Program-made: the position numbers and the translations under genes
Notes under the pieces: model-generated
What the model saw: the letters and a program-made list of their open reading frames with translations, nothing else
What the model was told of the DNA's origin: nothing
Databases searched by the model: none
In this document: positions 28,121 to 39,591 of the stretch, piece by piece
How positions within the stretch are numbered: the stretch's first letter is position 1
Layout: the number at the start of each line of letters is the position of its first letter
NCBI GenBank assembly: GCA_023091665.1
Contig: JALJCQ010000039.1
Coordinates: 1-64,000 of the forward strand
DNA from: Pythium myriotylum
Lineage: Eukaryota; Oomycota; Peronosporomycetes; Pythiales; Pythiaceae
Direction: 5' to 3'
DNA: 64,000 nucleotides

Positions 28121-28914
28121 TGCAGAATGCGCTAGCGACTATTAACTGACAATATCAGAGGGACCAGTGTCCCACATTTTCCGTGCTGATTTGGTCAGCC
28201 AACGGATTGACTTGACGAAAGTATGATCAGCCTATTCGAATTATCGGAAAATAGGGGACATTCGTCCCACAGCAGCTTGCATTTTCCCAGTCTCGTCCCA
28301 CAAAAGTCAGAGAATCTCTGTCAGCCACTCGCCACATTGTGGCTATACACTCTATTGGTTGAAAAGAGTCATTTCCAGCTCTAAAGCAAAATGATTGGTT
28401 GTTATTGTTCAATGCCTCACTTACATAGTACAAGTGTTTGTCAGCCGTTTCATGATATTCGACCGTATCCGTAGATCCGGCACTTCGACAAAACCCTCGT
28501 TACGGTATTGAGAAGGTTCTTTGGTTCTTTGGTTCTTTGAGACTACGCCTCCCCCACCCATTGGGTAGGCAAGCAATCAAAACGATCTGATACTTAGAGT
28601 TTGAGAGTCACTTGGTGCGAACTTTTCAGCACCATCCCCAACAAGGCTCGCTCAGGCTCGTTTGTTGTGTTCTTCGTAATGTACATCGTTTCGACGTCCT
28701 TCTCGGAACAGACTGCAGAGAACACGCACGTTATGCGTTTGTAGGTTTTGGCGTGAAGTTGTAGTGCTTTGGTTTGGTATCAAGTCCTTCGAATGATAAG
28801 TTGCATATTGGGTATTGCCGCCACGGTAGGCTCGCTACTCGAGATTCGTTGGATGAGCTTCACCAAGCTCGAGTTTCGGCTCCGGGGCGCCACATTCCCG
28901 TATGAAGCTGCACG
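28121..28914. other. No gene recognised
   Basis: AT-rich, stop-rich DNA. Several copies of GTCCCAC(A) occur at 28167-28300, and GGTTCTTT is repeated three times near 28512-28537. Nothing else stands out. Confidence 0.6.
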
Positions 28915-29910
28915 TACAGATAACGACGGAAAAGAACGCGGTTTCCCACGAAGCAAAACTCGAGCCTATAATAGACTCGGTCACTGATTGGATAGAACTT
29001 GTGGGCGCGAAAATTCGAAAGCACTGACATGAGAGAAAAAGATGTTGGCATTTATTCAGTGACGGGCGGTCGAGGGATCGCCTCCCGGAAACAACTTGCC
29101 ACTGTATCTTCACTCAAAGAATCGTAAGATTTGATCGTGCGAAAGATCATGGCCATTCGCTTTTGTGCGGCGGTCTTGGCTCGCTCTGTCTCGCGCAACC
29201 AGTTGGTGTGGAGTCGCATCTTGAGTGGCCCCATACGGCCAACGTCAAGCGGTTGACAAACCGATGTGGCGTTGGCCGGGACGGGCACCAGCGAGTGGCA
29301 CGCTTCTTCAGCGACGAGGGCTTGGCCCTCGTCGCTGACGTGGGCGTCGAAGTTGCCGAGGAGCAGCACTGATGGGCCATGGACCTCTGGGACCAAGCTC
29401 CACCATCCAATAAACCTCATCATCATCGCGCAGCTTCGTCATGTGCTTGACAAGATCGTCAGCAAACGGAACCATCTCGTGGCGGCCTTGCCCACCCAGC
29501 GATTTCGGTTTTTTAGACCCTTCAAAAGCACGCAGTTTCTCCTCTGCGCTCCTCCACCCTCGCAGGGTGCCCTCGGGCACATCGTGCAGCTTGGCGACGG
29601 CGGCGAGCTTCTCGCCCGATGCCACAACGTCGATGGCGGTCAGTTTTTCCCCGATCGTGTACGTGGCCCGGCGGCGCCAAGCCGGGGGAGAGAACTTTCT
29701 GGGTTGTTCGTGTGGGGGCGGGCAGGAATAAAAAATGACAGCCGAACTCCCCTACTCTCTCCCCGCCCCACGGTTTGCAAAAGCGCCATTTCTCGGACAG
29801 TCTCGTTGGGCGGGAAAACACCCCTGAACAAAAACTCATTACTCGATCGTGATTGGTAGAAAAAATGACTTTTGGACGCCGTCCCGCGTTCTTTTCCGTC
29901 GTTATCTGTA
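28915..29910 (-). mobile_element. Internally deleted pogo/Tigger-like DNA transposon
   Basis: Perfect 27-bp terminal inverted repeats (28915-28941 and 29884-29910) start with TA followed by CAGATAACGACGG. A TA target duplication is typical of the Tc1/mariner/pogo superfamily. At about 1 kb the element is too short for a full transposase but still carries pieces of one. Confidence 0.85.
29052..29665 (-). pseudogene. pogo-like transposase remnant (HTH plus DDE tail)
   Basis: The N-terminal part (from about 29665) reads TIGEKLTAIDVVASGEK then VAKLHDVPEGTLRGW, a helix-turn-helix DNA-binding segment. A second frame (29426-29052) reads SVLLLGNFDAHVS, then PANATSVCQPLDVG, MGPLKMRL and YDSLSEDTV, the C-terminal half of a DDE endonuclease domain where N-F-D carries a catalytic Asp. 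The region between them, including the first catalytic Asp, is missing, and the pieces are out of frame. Confidence 0.8.
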
Positions 29911-30298
29911 GCTTCCGTGTGCTGCGTGACACGCTGGTTGTATGCTATCCTGATCTTCTGATGCCGCATGACTCGGCCACTCATTTATCAGAGCGATCCA
30001 AGTCGAAAAACATTTGGTACTTACGTGAGGACGAGACTGAACTTCGCCTGATCAGAGACGAACATGATATACAAGATCCAGGGGTCGTGACCACCCTGCG
30101 CCATGCAGAAACACTTGCCCGACGGGCAGCTGGTCGGCCACGCCTCCAGTTCGCTCCTCACCTGAGACTCTCGCCGGTCCTCCCGCTGTGGGGCTCCGCG
30201 ACACGGACGTCGAAGCCGGCTCTACGCCGGCTCCTCAGAGAAGCGACATCACCCAGAGTAGATCGCGAGCTTGAAGCAAGGCGCGACATCGCCCACGC
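29911..30298. other. No gene recognised
   Basis: A plus-strand reading frame runs through this stretch but its composition is not convincingly protein-like. It probably belongs to the decayed retroelement that ends in the RNase H fragment. Confidence 0.5.
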
Positions 30299-30694
30299 AT
30301 CAACCCACTCGATGGAGATGCCGAGATTTTGTGGAGTGCGACCATGAGCCATGCATCACGAAGCACTACCAACAATCAAGCCGAGTACCAAGGCCTTATT
30401 GTTGGGTTAGGAGCTGCGACATCACTGAAGCTCAAGCGGTTCGAAGTCGTTGGTGACAGTGCACTTATCATTCGCCAACTACAGGATTATCGACCTCATC
30501 GAAACAAAATCCTGCGTAACCTCTACACGCGCGCGCGGCGACTAGCGGACCAACTTTGCATCCACCGCTGGACTCACCACGTCCGCGCGCACAACAAGAT
30601 GGCTGATCTACTCGCCAATCTTGCGATGGACTCGCGCTCTAGCTCGCAAGTCCTTCACCCAACCACCCGGGAGGTCACTCTGACCTCTCGGTGA
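30299..30694 (+). pseudogene. RNase H domain fragment of a retrotransposon
   Basis: The frame reads DGDAEILWSATMSHAS, then TTNNQAEYQGLIVGL (the E of the active site), VVGDSALIIRQL (the D), RNLYTRARRLADQL and VRAHNKMADLLANLAMD (the HxxxN...D end). These are the successive landmarks of retroelement RNase H type I. No reverse transcriptase or integrase lies next to it in frame, so this is an isolated 3' remnant. Confidence 0.72.
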
Positions 30695-30810
30695 TGCTGT
30701 ACAACGACCTACTTCCGTGGCTCGCGGCTTCCACCGCGAGTAGCGTTGAGCTTTAAAACAGTCGAACCCACTTAGAGGAGGGTCCCTCAGAAATCAACCG
30801 CATCGGAGAT

Positions 30811-32900
30811 CTCCATCTCTAACCTTAGAATCTGTGACGCGCGCGACTCTCTATCCCACCTCCGAATGGAGAGTGGCACACGTCACACACAACGATGATT
30901 GGGCCATCTCTAAAATTTTTAGCAATCGGATTGGTTCCTCTAACCATCTCTATTCCGCTCGGGATGGCGTCGCTTGCATACGCACCAAGCGACGCAGTCC
31001 ATTCCCAAATCGGCGAGAGAAATAGGCAAGGAAAGGTGCGGAGCGACGAAGAAAACAATGCATTAGCCGACTCGTGGCTCTGCGCAAGCGAGAGCCCCAT
31101 CGTTGGTACCGACGAGAGCTGCGTCCGCGTTTTGGGGAGCGGTTTACGGCTCTCTCGACTTATCACTCCAGCAGATATATCAATTCGTACTTATTTGAAA
31201 TTTACAGTACAAATCGCATTTTATTAGTTAGACGCAGTAGTCTTCGACTTGGTCACCGTGACAAAGTCCACGGGGTGTTTCTTTAGGGCGAGCACCAAAC
31301 CCTTAAACAGCTCTGCGCGGTCAGCGCCAGGATAGAAGAACCAACTCCGCCAAAGACACTCATCGACAACCGCGCAGACTTGCTCCATAGAGATCGTGCC
31401 GCGCATCGCCTAAAATGAGAGCGAGTAGGTTAGTCCGATAAAATATAAATTCGTGCATGCGAACCAAACCTTAATCTTGCGTTTCAACTTGGCTTCCCAG
31501 CATCCTTCGATGCTGTTAGTGTGAGCACCAGTTTTAGGGTCTACAAAATTTTTAGAATGATTAACCCAGGTGTGCTTGTACGACATGTGCTTCAGGTCCT
31601 TGTTGTTGGCCAGGGTATGGCGCTCATTCGAGGAGACGTACGACCCAAACTTATCGCTAATAATATGAGTCCTGTTGCGCAAAAAAAAAAACGTAAGAGC
31701 CAAATGAAACTATTCAGACTACACAGTACGTACTCTGGACGAATCATCTCGGCGATCTTAGCGGTTAGAGTCGGTTTAGTGCGGTCGTCAAAGGTGACCG
31801 CACAAAACCACTTTTTGGTGGTTCGATCATCACCACCGAACACCCAAAACTCGGGGAACTTCTGTCCGCGACGATACTTTTGTTTTTTGGCCAGCGAAGT
31901 CTCGTCAATTTCAACGACGTGACCTCGCCCACCAACCTACAGGACACAACATAATTTAGCACCCATATTAATACTTGAATAAATCACCCATACTCACCGC
32001 CATGTCGATAGTCATTAATTCTTTTGAACAATAACCCCGACAAATATCGTACCAGGCAGTAACTGCCTTTGACGAGACCTTTGCGAACTGGCTCGCCTTA
32101 GTCGCGTCCACCTCCGTCGCGAAGAAGAATAGGAGCTGAACGATTTTTCGAAGTGGGAGCTTCGAGTAATAGAAAACGGAGTCGTGTCGTACGCTGAGGG
32201 TGGTGTCACATGTACGCTTGGAGCAGCGCCATTGTGTACTTTGGCGCTTCAGCGCCATTGGGTGAGCGCATACGGGGCAATCCATTTTGGCCCGTATGAG
32301 CCCAACCAGCATACAATAACGGACTACTTGCTCATCGTCATCACCGCAACAGACGCGCATGACACTGTCGAAAGTGAAGAGACCGGTCTCGCGCGTATCA
32401 TACTCATAGCCCGACGCGTGCGCGGTCATTCTGCTGGAGCGTTTTGTTCGACCAAAGTGTGAAAGTGGCGTGCTCACAACGGCGCGAAGTTTGAAAGTGG
32501 GGGGAGGGAAACTGGATTGCTCGTACAGTATTAATTCTCTTAAGTACGAATAGTTATTTGACCCGTGCTGGAGTGATAAGTGGAGAGAGCCCGGTTTACG
32601 ACCGATTCATCTCCATCATCCCGTCGTCCTCGCGAACCGAGAAAGCGCTCTCAATTCACTGGACGACGCTACAGTGTGAGGTTAGAAATTTTACTGGTGT
32701 ATATACTCGTTTGGTGTCGGCAGACCAAAGCTGTACTGTGGCCGACATCCGTGAACTTGCGCTCCCGCTCGCGCGCATTTTGTGGTTGCTTTACGTTTGG
32801 AGATGGAGGGACCCGCTACGCCGAGCGGCTCTCCTCCAAATGTAACAGCTGTACGAAAATAGAGCGTCCAATCAAATCGCTCTGATTTTTAGAGATGGAG
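30811..32900 (-). mobile_element. Merlin (ISXO2-like) DNA transposon
   Basis: Long imperfect inverted repeats flank an intact transposase gene. The best-matched inner part is 31158-31173 against 32566-32581 (ACTTATCACTCCAGCA and its complement), flanked by further matches (CTCTCT, CGGTTTAC, TTCGTACTTA). The outermost shared piece is CTCCATCTCTAA at 30811 and its complement ending at 32900. I could not find a clean target duplication, so the outer limits are approximate. Confidence 0.6.
31224..32477 (-). CDS. Merlin-type transposase, four exons, intact
   Basis: Model: exons 32477-31998, 31936-31734, 31671-31470 and 31409-31224, joined by three introns of 60-62 bp, all GT...AG (donors GTGAGT, GTACGT, GTTTGG) and phase-compatible. 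This gives 356 aa. A zinc ribbon (CPVCAHPM...WRCSKRTC) is N-terminal, followed by the ISXO2-like core. VEIDET carries the first Asp, IISDKFGSYV the second, and the H-N-SIEG-W region (TGAHTNSIEGCWEAKLKRK) the third acidic site. Without splicing the frame is broken, which is why it looks fragmentary. No internal lesion is visible, so this could be an active element. Confidence 0.75.
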
Positions 32901-34218
32901 AGTCACCGGTGCGAACGCTCTTAGGATTCACTAGTTGAACTCAATAGACTTTATCATCATCATCATCATAGTGGGTATTGCTAGACCATATCTAGTAGTA
33001 GTAGAAGTTGGAGTCTATTTACGTACTCAAATAGCTATCAGCTCGTAGTGCTATGGTCGGCCGTTCAGACCAGACTAAATCTGATAGGGCAAGGCTGCAG
33101 CACTAAATGCTGTATCTGCACACCTACACAATCCTTGGGCCGTGCCGACCAAACGACTCAAAACTTCATCAGACCCCATACTTACCATACCAGTCATGGT
33201 GCTCATTGTCTTCAACCAAGTTAGCGCGACCTTTAAGGGCAAAGATCGAATCTGCCGCCAATATCACTAGCACGAGATGAAACATCGTTCACTTGTAAGT
33301 CCGCGTGAACTTTACTTCTGACGCAATTGCCATCGAGACTTTCACGACTAGAAGGTTAGGAGCGACGAGTTCTCTCAACGAAGCAATGAGCGGATCCTAT
33401 GACAGCCTACTCGAGGGCTGTCTGTTCCGAGTCAGGAATGGTTATCGTCTGGCGCTGGAAAGACTCGACATAGCTCCTGCTTCGAGAGCTTGCTGTTGTT
33501 GAGGACGAGTACCTAGTGGGGTTGCGAGCTCTTGTTGTACGCGCATTGATTTACTGAAGAGGGCATGAGAAAGAGTTCTGGAATGGTACGGGGTGTGTGC
33601 GACATCCCCGCCCTTGATTCTGTTGTGGAAACCCTGCTTGTGGTGGTTTCTTGCACGTGATTGAACGGGAACTCAGATACCAGACAGAGAATGACGGTCG
33701 TACATACCGCGAGTTCATCGGGTGCCTTCAATCGGAGGACTAATAGTGGGGCTCCCACGAGTTGATCGCCACGACGTGCAAATTTGGAGTGTTCACTGTG
33801 TGATCGTGTTGAATGGAGAAAGTACTGAGCACTGTACAATAGTACTAATGGGCAACTGCACGTGCTCAACGCCCATGAAGCCTAGAAACAAGACTTGACA
33901 GCTCCCCAAACTCGACTCGCTTCGTAGTCGAAGTTGCGGCGAGGATGACGTCACTTGATCTCGAGATCCGCCACTGCTCGACGACGCGTCTGCAAGTTTC
34001 CCCCAACGTCCTTCACCCCAAGCGCGAGAAGGACCCTCTCGCCCGTAGACGAGCCAGCCCATTCGGCATCCGAGGGCCTGACACGCGGTACACTGTGCCA
34101 CTCTTGCTCTTCAACTGATCTTCGGATCAGCTCTTTCCTTCGCCATTGGCCGAAAGTCCGCTCAGCACGCAGAGCCGCGCGCCGCCCACGGGCTCACTTG
34201 CCAATCTCCTCGTCCGCC
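32901..34218. other. No gene recognised; (ATC)n tail
   Basis: At 32939-32970 CTCAATAGACTT is followed by (ATC)n, resembling the 3' end of the SINE-like insert near 27381. The rest is low-coding DNA. The perfect hairpin CTGATC-TTCG-GATCAG lies at 34115-34130, about 90 bp upstream of the methyltransferase start. Confidence 0.5.
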
Positions 34219-35136
34219 ATGTCGTCGCCGCTCTCGCCCTCGTCCGCGCCGCCCGCCATCTGGGACGCGCACGCCGCCGTCTACGAGAAAACGTGGGAGC
34301 GCCAGCTCAAGCTCTGGGGCTTCGACGCGCTCGTGCTCGGGCGGCTGCCCGACCCAGCCACCTCGCGCTGGCTCGACGTCGGCCACGGCCCCGGCGAGCC
34401 GGCGCTCACGGTCGCCGCCATGGGCTACGACGTCACGGCCATCGACGTCTCCAAGGTCATGTTCGACCGCATCCACGAGCGCATCGCCGCCTCGGAACGC
34501 AAGCTCAAGATCGACGTGCGCATGCTCGACGGCGAGACGCTCGAAGGGCTCGACGACAACTCGTTCGACGTCGTGAGCTCCATGTTCGGCGTCTTCCTCT
34601 TCGCCGACCGCGACGCCGCGTGGCGCTCGGCGCTGCGTGTGCTCAAGCCCGGCGGCCGTCTGCTGGCCACGAGCTGGGACTCGACCAACAACAACGCCAA
34701 GATGGTGCGCTTCGTGACCCAGCATGCGGTCGACGAGCGTCCTGGCCCAACCGAGACGGTCATCACGCCCTCGGTAAACAAGACCGTCGTGCCCGCGACT
34801 TTCCGCGAGGAGCTCGAGCAGAACGGCTTCACGGACGTCGAGATCTACACGCTGAGCCACCCGCTCTGCTTCTTCAGCGGCGAGGAGTACATCATTGCCA
34901 TTCTGGACAACCCGGCTCTGTACTCGATGGTCGGCCACAAGGAGGAGACGTCGCTCAAGCGCTGCATTCTTGACTTTGCGTTGCTCGCGTCCAAGGGCGT
35001 GGACCCATTCAGCGAGGAGGCTGCGAACCACGTGGCCAACTCGAGCGGCTCGGCCGAGAACCACCCACTGTGGGCCAAGCCCTTCAGCTTCCCGGCCGTC
35101 GGGAATGTCGCGATCGCCTCCAAGCCCTCGCTGTAA
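34219..35136 (+). CDS. Class I SAM-dependent methyltransferase
   Basis: 305 aa. Motif I is WLDVGHGPGEPALTVAAMG (residues about 48-66), followed by the acidic loop VTAIDVS, then the MLDGETL and FDVVSSMFGVFLF strands and the VLKPGGRLLATSW turn typical of UbiE/Coq5-like and other class I methyltransferases. The frame is open further upstream, but the ATG at 34219 begins a natural N-terminus (MSSPLSPSS) ahead of the WDAHAAVYEKTW helix common in this family. The substrate cannot be told from sequence. It is the first ordinary single-copy gene inward from the telomere. No intron. Confidence 0.85.
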   Translation: MSSPLSPSSAPPAIWDAHAAVYEKTWERQLKLWGFDALVLGRLPDPATSRWLDVGHGPGEPALTVAAMGYDVTAIDVSKVMFDRIHERIAASERKLKIDVRMLDGETLEGLDDNSFDVVSSMFGVFLFADRDAAWRSALRVLKPGGRLLATSWDSTNNNAKMVRFVTQHAVDERPGPTETVITPSVNKTVVPATFREELEQNGFTDVEIYTLSHPLCFFSGEEYIIAILDNPALYSMVGHKEETSLKRCILDFALLASKGVDPFSEEAANHVANSSGSAENHPLWAKPFSFPAVGNVAIASKPSL

Positions 35137-35370
35137 GTCTCACCTCCGTGGTCGTGGCCATCGTGGGTCCTCCATACCAAGGAGAACCGAAAGAAAGAAA
35201 GAAAAAAGAACTAGGTAAAGTGAATTTCAATTTCCACCATTTGGGATCTGGATCAGGTTCGCGGCACCCACCATCTCGTGGGCAGGCAACGAAAGATACA
35301 AAAGATCGCTGCGCCACGTGCAACTCTATTATCCACATCGACGAGTTGCTCAATCACACCCGCATCGACT

Positions 35371-38300
35371 CTACCACGCGAGGAACCGCGCAACGAAGCC
35401 TCGATGGGCGTCGTCCTGGTCCACTTTCTGCTTGCGCGCGGCTGCCTTCATGCTTTCGCTGTACGTCCACGTGATGGCCCCAGCGCCGAGCGCGACAAGC
35501 CACGGCAGGTAGTCGACCGACTCGGAGCCCACGAACTCCTCGATGCCTGGCACGTATACGATGATAACCAGAAGCGCAAGCTCGATGATCGTGCCGAAGA
35601 TCATGATGGCATTGTTGAAGAGTCCGTGGTTGAAGATGGATGTGCGTCGTGTCTTGCAGACCCAGACGTGGAAGAACTGGCAGAAGACGAGCGCCACGTA
35701 CCACGCACCGCAGGCCTCGTTGAAGATCTTCTTCTGCTGCTGGTCATTGTAGCAGACACCGTTCTTGGATCCACAAATCACGCTCGCGTCATTCTTCCAG
35801 TAGTCGTCCGCCGTGAGGTAGATGTCCGAAAGCGTGAAGCCATAGTGCCAGAAGACCGTGCAGTACGCGAGGAAACAGCCGGCCGTGTTCACCACACCTG
35901 CGATCACGTACGAATAGATGAGAAGCGGTGCTGACATGAGGCGGTCGCGGTTTAGGTTGCGCGGCGGGCGGCTCATGATGTCGCTCTCAGCGCCTTCGTA
36001 CGCGAGTGAAATCGCAGGACCAAGCTCTGTACCCAGATCGATGCTCAGCACCTGGATTGACGTGAGACCCGCCGGCATGCCGAACGCCAAGTTGATTCCC
36101 ACCGCGACAAATCTCAGGGAGCAAGTGTGTAAGCGTATACGCGATCGTCTTCTTGAGGTTGTCGAAGATCACACGGCCTTGCTCTACGCCGCGCACAATG
36201 GAAGAGAAATTGTCGTCCATGAGCACAATGTCAGCGGCCTCTCGCGCGACGTCGCTGCCGTTCTTGCCCATCGCAACGCCGACATCCGCTTGCTTGAGCG
36301 CGGGGGCATCGTTGACGCCGTCGCCCGTGACGCCAACGCATTCGCCGAGCGCCTGACTGGTCTGTACGATCTGGAGTTTGTGCTGCGGCGTCGTACGCGC
36401 GAAGACGATCGAGTCCATGCTGAGGATTTGCGCGAACTGCTCGGACGAGAGGTGGTCAATCACCGCGCCATGAACGACAGCGGCGTCGAACTGGCCCCAC
36501 GAGTTGCTGTTCAGCAGCGCCTTTCCTGACGGCGGCTCCAGGAGCTCCAGTACAGCGGCGTCGTCTTCGAGCAGACCAATCTCGCGGGCGATCGCCTGAG
36601 CTGTCAGCGGGTGGTCGCCAGTGACCATGAAAACCTTCACACCAGCATCTTTACACTTGGAGATTGCCTCGGGCACATCGTCTCGCGGAGGATCCATGAT
36701 GGCGATCATTCCAACAAAGTACAGCTCCGACTGAGGGAAGTTTCCGTCCTCAGCAGAGAAGGCCGTGTCGCGGCCTTGCGGTGTGGGGAAACGACGCGTA
36801 GCGACAGCAATGACTCGACGGCCGTTGCTGCCAAAGAGCTCGTAGGCTTTGTTGAAATCTGCACGGAACCCATCGTCGATGGTGGCTTCGGTGCCGTCTG
36901 CCTGAGCATAAGTGCTACACTTGGTGATGACGACCTCGGGTGCGCCCTTCATGAACACATCGTGGGCCTCACGAGTTGCGAGCTCTCCCGTCGCGGGCAC
37001 AATCACTAGTTGCCACTTGTTGGTTGAATTGAACGGGATCTCAAACACGAGCGGGTACTCAGCGCGGGTCACGTCGGTCGAGAACTGCAATTCGGCGAAG
37101 CGAAGCAGCGCGATGTCGGATGGGTTACCAGTAAACTTGCGCTTGTTTGCGATGCCACGGCGCACGCGGAAGGAGCCAGAGCTGTGGCGGCTGCGGGCAT
37201 GCTGCCCACTTCTGATGAATCCACTACTGGCACGGCGGGCCGTCTTTGGTTCCTGCGCGTTCGCTTCAGCCTCGACATCGGGCATCGAGCGGTTGCATAG
37301 AGTCGCCCCACGGAAGAGAAGCGCCTTAGCGTCGACGCCGTTGATGTAGTCTACCTCGTCCGTCTCAATCACGAGCTGGTCCACGGTCGCCTGGCGCTGG
37401 AAGTCGCGACCGACCCAGGTGTCCGTGACGGTCATGACGTTCTTCGTGAGCGTGCCCGTCTTGTCGGTGGCCACAAGTGTCACTGAGCCAAGGGTCTCAA
37501 CGCAGTCGAGGCGCTTGACAAAGATGTTGTGTGTGGCCATGCGCGTGGCCGTGATCGTGAGAAGGGAGGTGACCGTCGCCGGCAGACCCTGCGGTACGTT
37601 GGCTACGATGATGACCAGGAAGCCGTTGATGAAAGTGTTGAGCACATCGTCTCCCTTCTTACGGATCACACCGATGGCGAAAAGCGTGCCGGCCATGGTC
37701 ACGGCGAGAATCGCGATAAAGCGCACAAACGACTTGACTTCTCGCTGCATCGTCGTCTCTCGTTGCTCTGTTGAGCTTGCGGGCTTGGCGATGCGACCGA
37801 TGACCGTGCTGTCGCCGATGCTCAGCACGAGACCGAGAGCCGAGCCATCGTAGCAGAGTGAACCGTTGAAAGCCACATTCTTGCACTCGAGAGCTGCAAC
37901 ACTTGCATCCATGGGCTTACTCGTGAGTGGTACCAGCTCGGACTCGCCAGTGAGCGACGAGTTCTCGACCTTAAGGTTGCTACAGAGAAGGATGCGGATG
38001 TCGGCCGGCACTTTATCGCCGTTGCGAACCCAGACAAGATCGCCCACGACGAGCTCCTCTGCTGGAATGAGCTGGCTCTTGCCATCACGCACGACTGTGC
38101 ACTTCTGTGGCAGCATGTTGAGGAACGAGTCCATGACCTTAGAGGTCGAACGCTGCTGGAGGAACGTCATCGTACAGGTCGCTAGCACGATGCCGAAGAG
38201 GACGAGACCAAGGTAGAGGTTCAGCGGCACGGACGTGTCGATGAGGTAGGCGATGACGCTTAACACACCGGCGGTGTTAAGTAGGATCATGAACATGTCG

Positions 38301-38653
38301 AGAAACTGGCGGAGGAACAAGATGTAGTCGGGCACTCGCTCCGGCGGAGACAAACGGTTGAAGCCGTAGGTAGCTCGCAGCGAATCGATGGAGGCAGATG
38401 GGAGACCGTGGCTCTTCTCGATGTCGCCGACGGCGATGCCGGACTCGGCTGTCTTCTGCGCGAGCTCGTCCATGTCGACGTAGGCTTGCCAGTAGCGATT
38501 GCCGTCTTCGTGGACGCGGCTGTCACTGCCGGTGAGACTCGGCGGCTTGGACTTCGACTTGACTGGCGTCCCTGGCAGCAATGGCTGTGTCGTCGACCCC
38601 ATCTCGATGTAAACGGCCTCGTTGGGCGTCGGCGGGGGCAAGTTTGAGGCCAT
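35371..38653 (-). pseudogene. Na+/K+-ATPase-like P-type (IIC) pump, frameshifted
   Basis: Would encode a 1,093-aa cation pump. Present are LTGES (actuator), VANVPQGLPATVT (M4), DKTGTLT (phosphorylated Asp), KGAPE (nucleotide site), TGDGVNDAP (hinge) and IDLGTELGPAISLAYE (M6), all close to animal Na+/K+-ATPase alpha. The frame breaks in M5: the run AAA at 36109-36111 (TTT on the coding strand, LPEI-TTT-GTCGCG) has one base too many, and removing one would restore LPEI-VAVGINLAFG, matching the neighbour. Everything beyond the break is well conserved, so it is either a very recent pseudogene or an assembly error. The ATG at 38653 is chosen because a near-perfect promoter sits 60-77 bp upstream. 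Confidence 0.82.
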
Positions 38654-38712
38654 TCCTTCCTGGTAACTGGGACCGACGCGAGCAGAGAGAAGAGACGCTG
38701 GAAACCGCTGGT

Positions 38713-38730
38713 GGAAATTGCGGAATGAAA
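38713..38730 (-). promoter_or_regulatory. Oomycete Inr+FPR core promoter of the first pump gene
   Basis: On the minus strand TTCATTCCGCAATTTCC matches the oomycete core consensus at 14 of 15 positions. Start near 38726 gives a leader of about 73 nt. It rules out the upstream in-frame Met at 38896 as the translation start. Confidence 0.75.
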
Positions 38731-38739
38731 CGTGGTTGA

Positions 38740-39591
38740 GCGTTGGCATCTCTAGCTCCACCGACTGATGGCTCCTAGAGGAGAGCGAAGAGGGCCCCCA
38801 AGGAGCTCTCCCCTTGCAACCCATCGCGTCGACTGACGCTGCCGGTAGCGTCCGGAAGATCTGTGTGGATACTAGGTCGACGCTGAGCCAAGCCATTGGG
38901 ACGTCCGGTTGTCGTGATAGCAGTGATGGGCGCAGAGTATACTAGCTATACGCCGTGTTCAGAGCAGATGCGGCTACTTCAACGTTTCCCGACGCCCACT
39001 TCCTCAGTAGCCGTTGCAGATTAAAAGTCACTTGGAATTCGTATGGCACTGCAGTTAGTCGCAGTCACGACGACTTTCGCCAGTTGATTTCTGAAGGTCT
39101 CCGCCCAAAACAGCGAACTCTGCTTTTACAGAAATCTTCCACGGTGTCACCACAAATTATGCTGAAAGCAGCAGCATAATTCGTGGCGTAGTAAATGGAC
39201 GCTCCCACTGCTTGAATTTCTTCGCCGGTACCCAAGCCTTCGCTACGAAATCTTACTTTAGCAAGAACAATTGCTCACCACCACCACCGGCTTGCGGCAC
39301 AACACAGAGAGGATGGAGAGGCGGGTCGGATCAGTTGCAGCATGAGGGGCGTGAACCCATCGGGCATCTCCCCCACTCCGATTGCACCAACTTTAAGCAC
39401 CACCTAAGATAGTCGAAGTGTCCCGACCGACTAATCGAGTAGTGGGACATGGTTGCACCTAGATGAGTCAAGTTTTTAACTGCTCCAGAATCCAGCGACG
39501 ATGAAAAGATCCAAGGAAGAGGCAGCTCACATTTGTTGTTAACGTCGGGCTTACAATTGCTTTTCTCACGAGAAAAACGACTCGGGCTCTT
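38740..39591. other. Intergenic between tandem pump genes
   Basis: Promoter region of the first pump and 3' flank of the second. No gene, repeat or RNA recognised. Confidence 0.6.

Noticed and set aside
34146..34973. 275-aa Arg/Ala-rich frame overlapping the methyltransferase
   Set aside because: An out-of-frame shadow of GC-rich codons; the methyltransferase frame has real motifs.
38654..38896. N-terminal 81-residue extension of the first pump
   Set aside because: A near-perfect oomycete core promoter at 38713-38730 lies inside it, and the paralogue starts at the position matching 38653.
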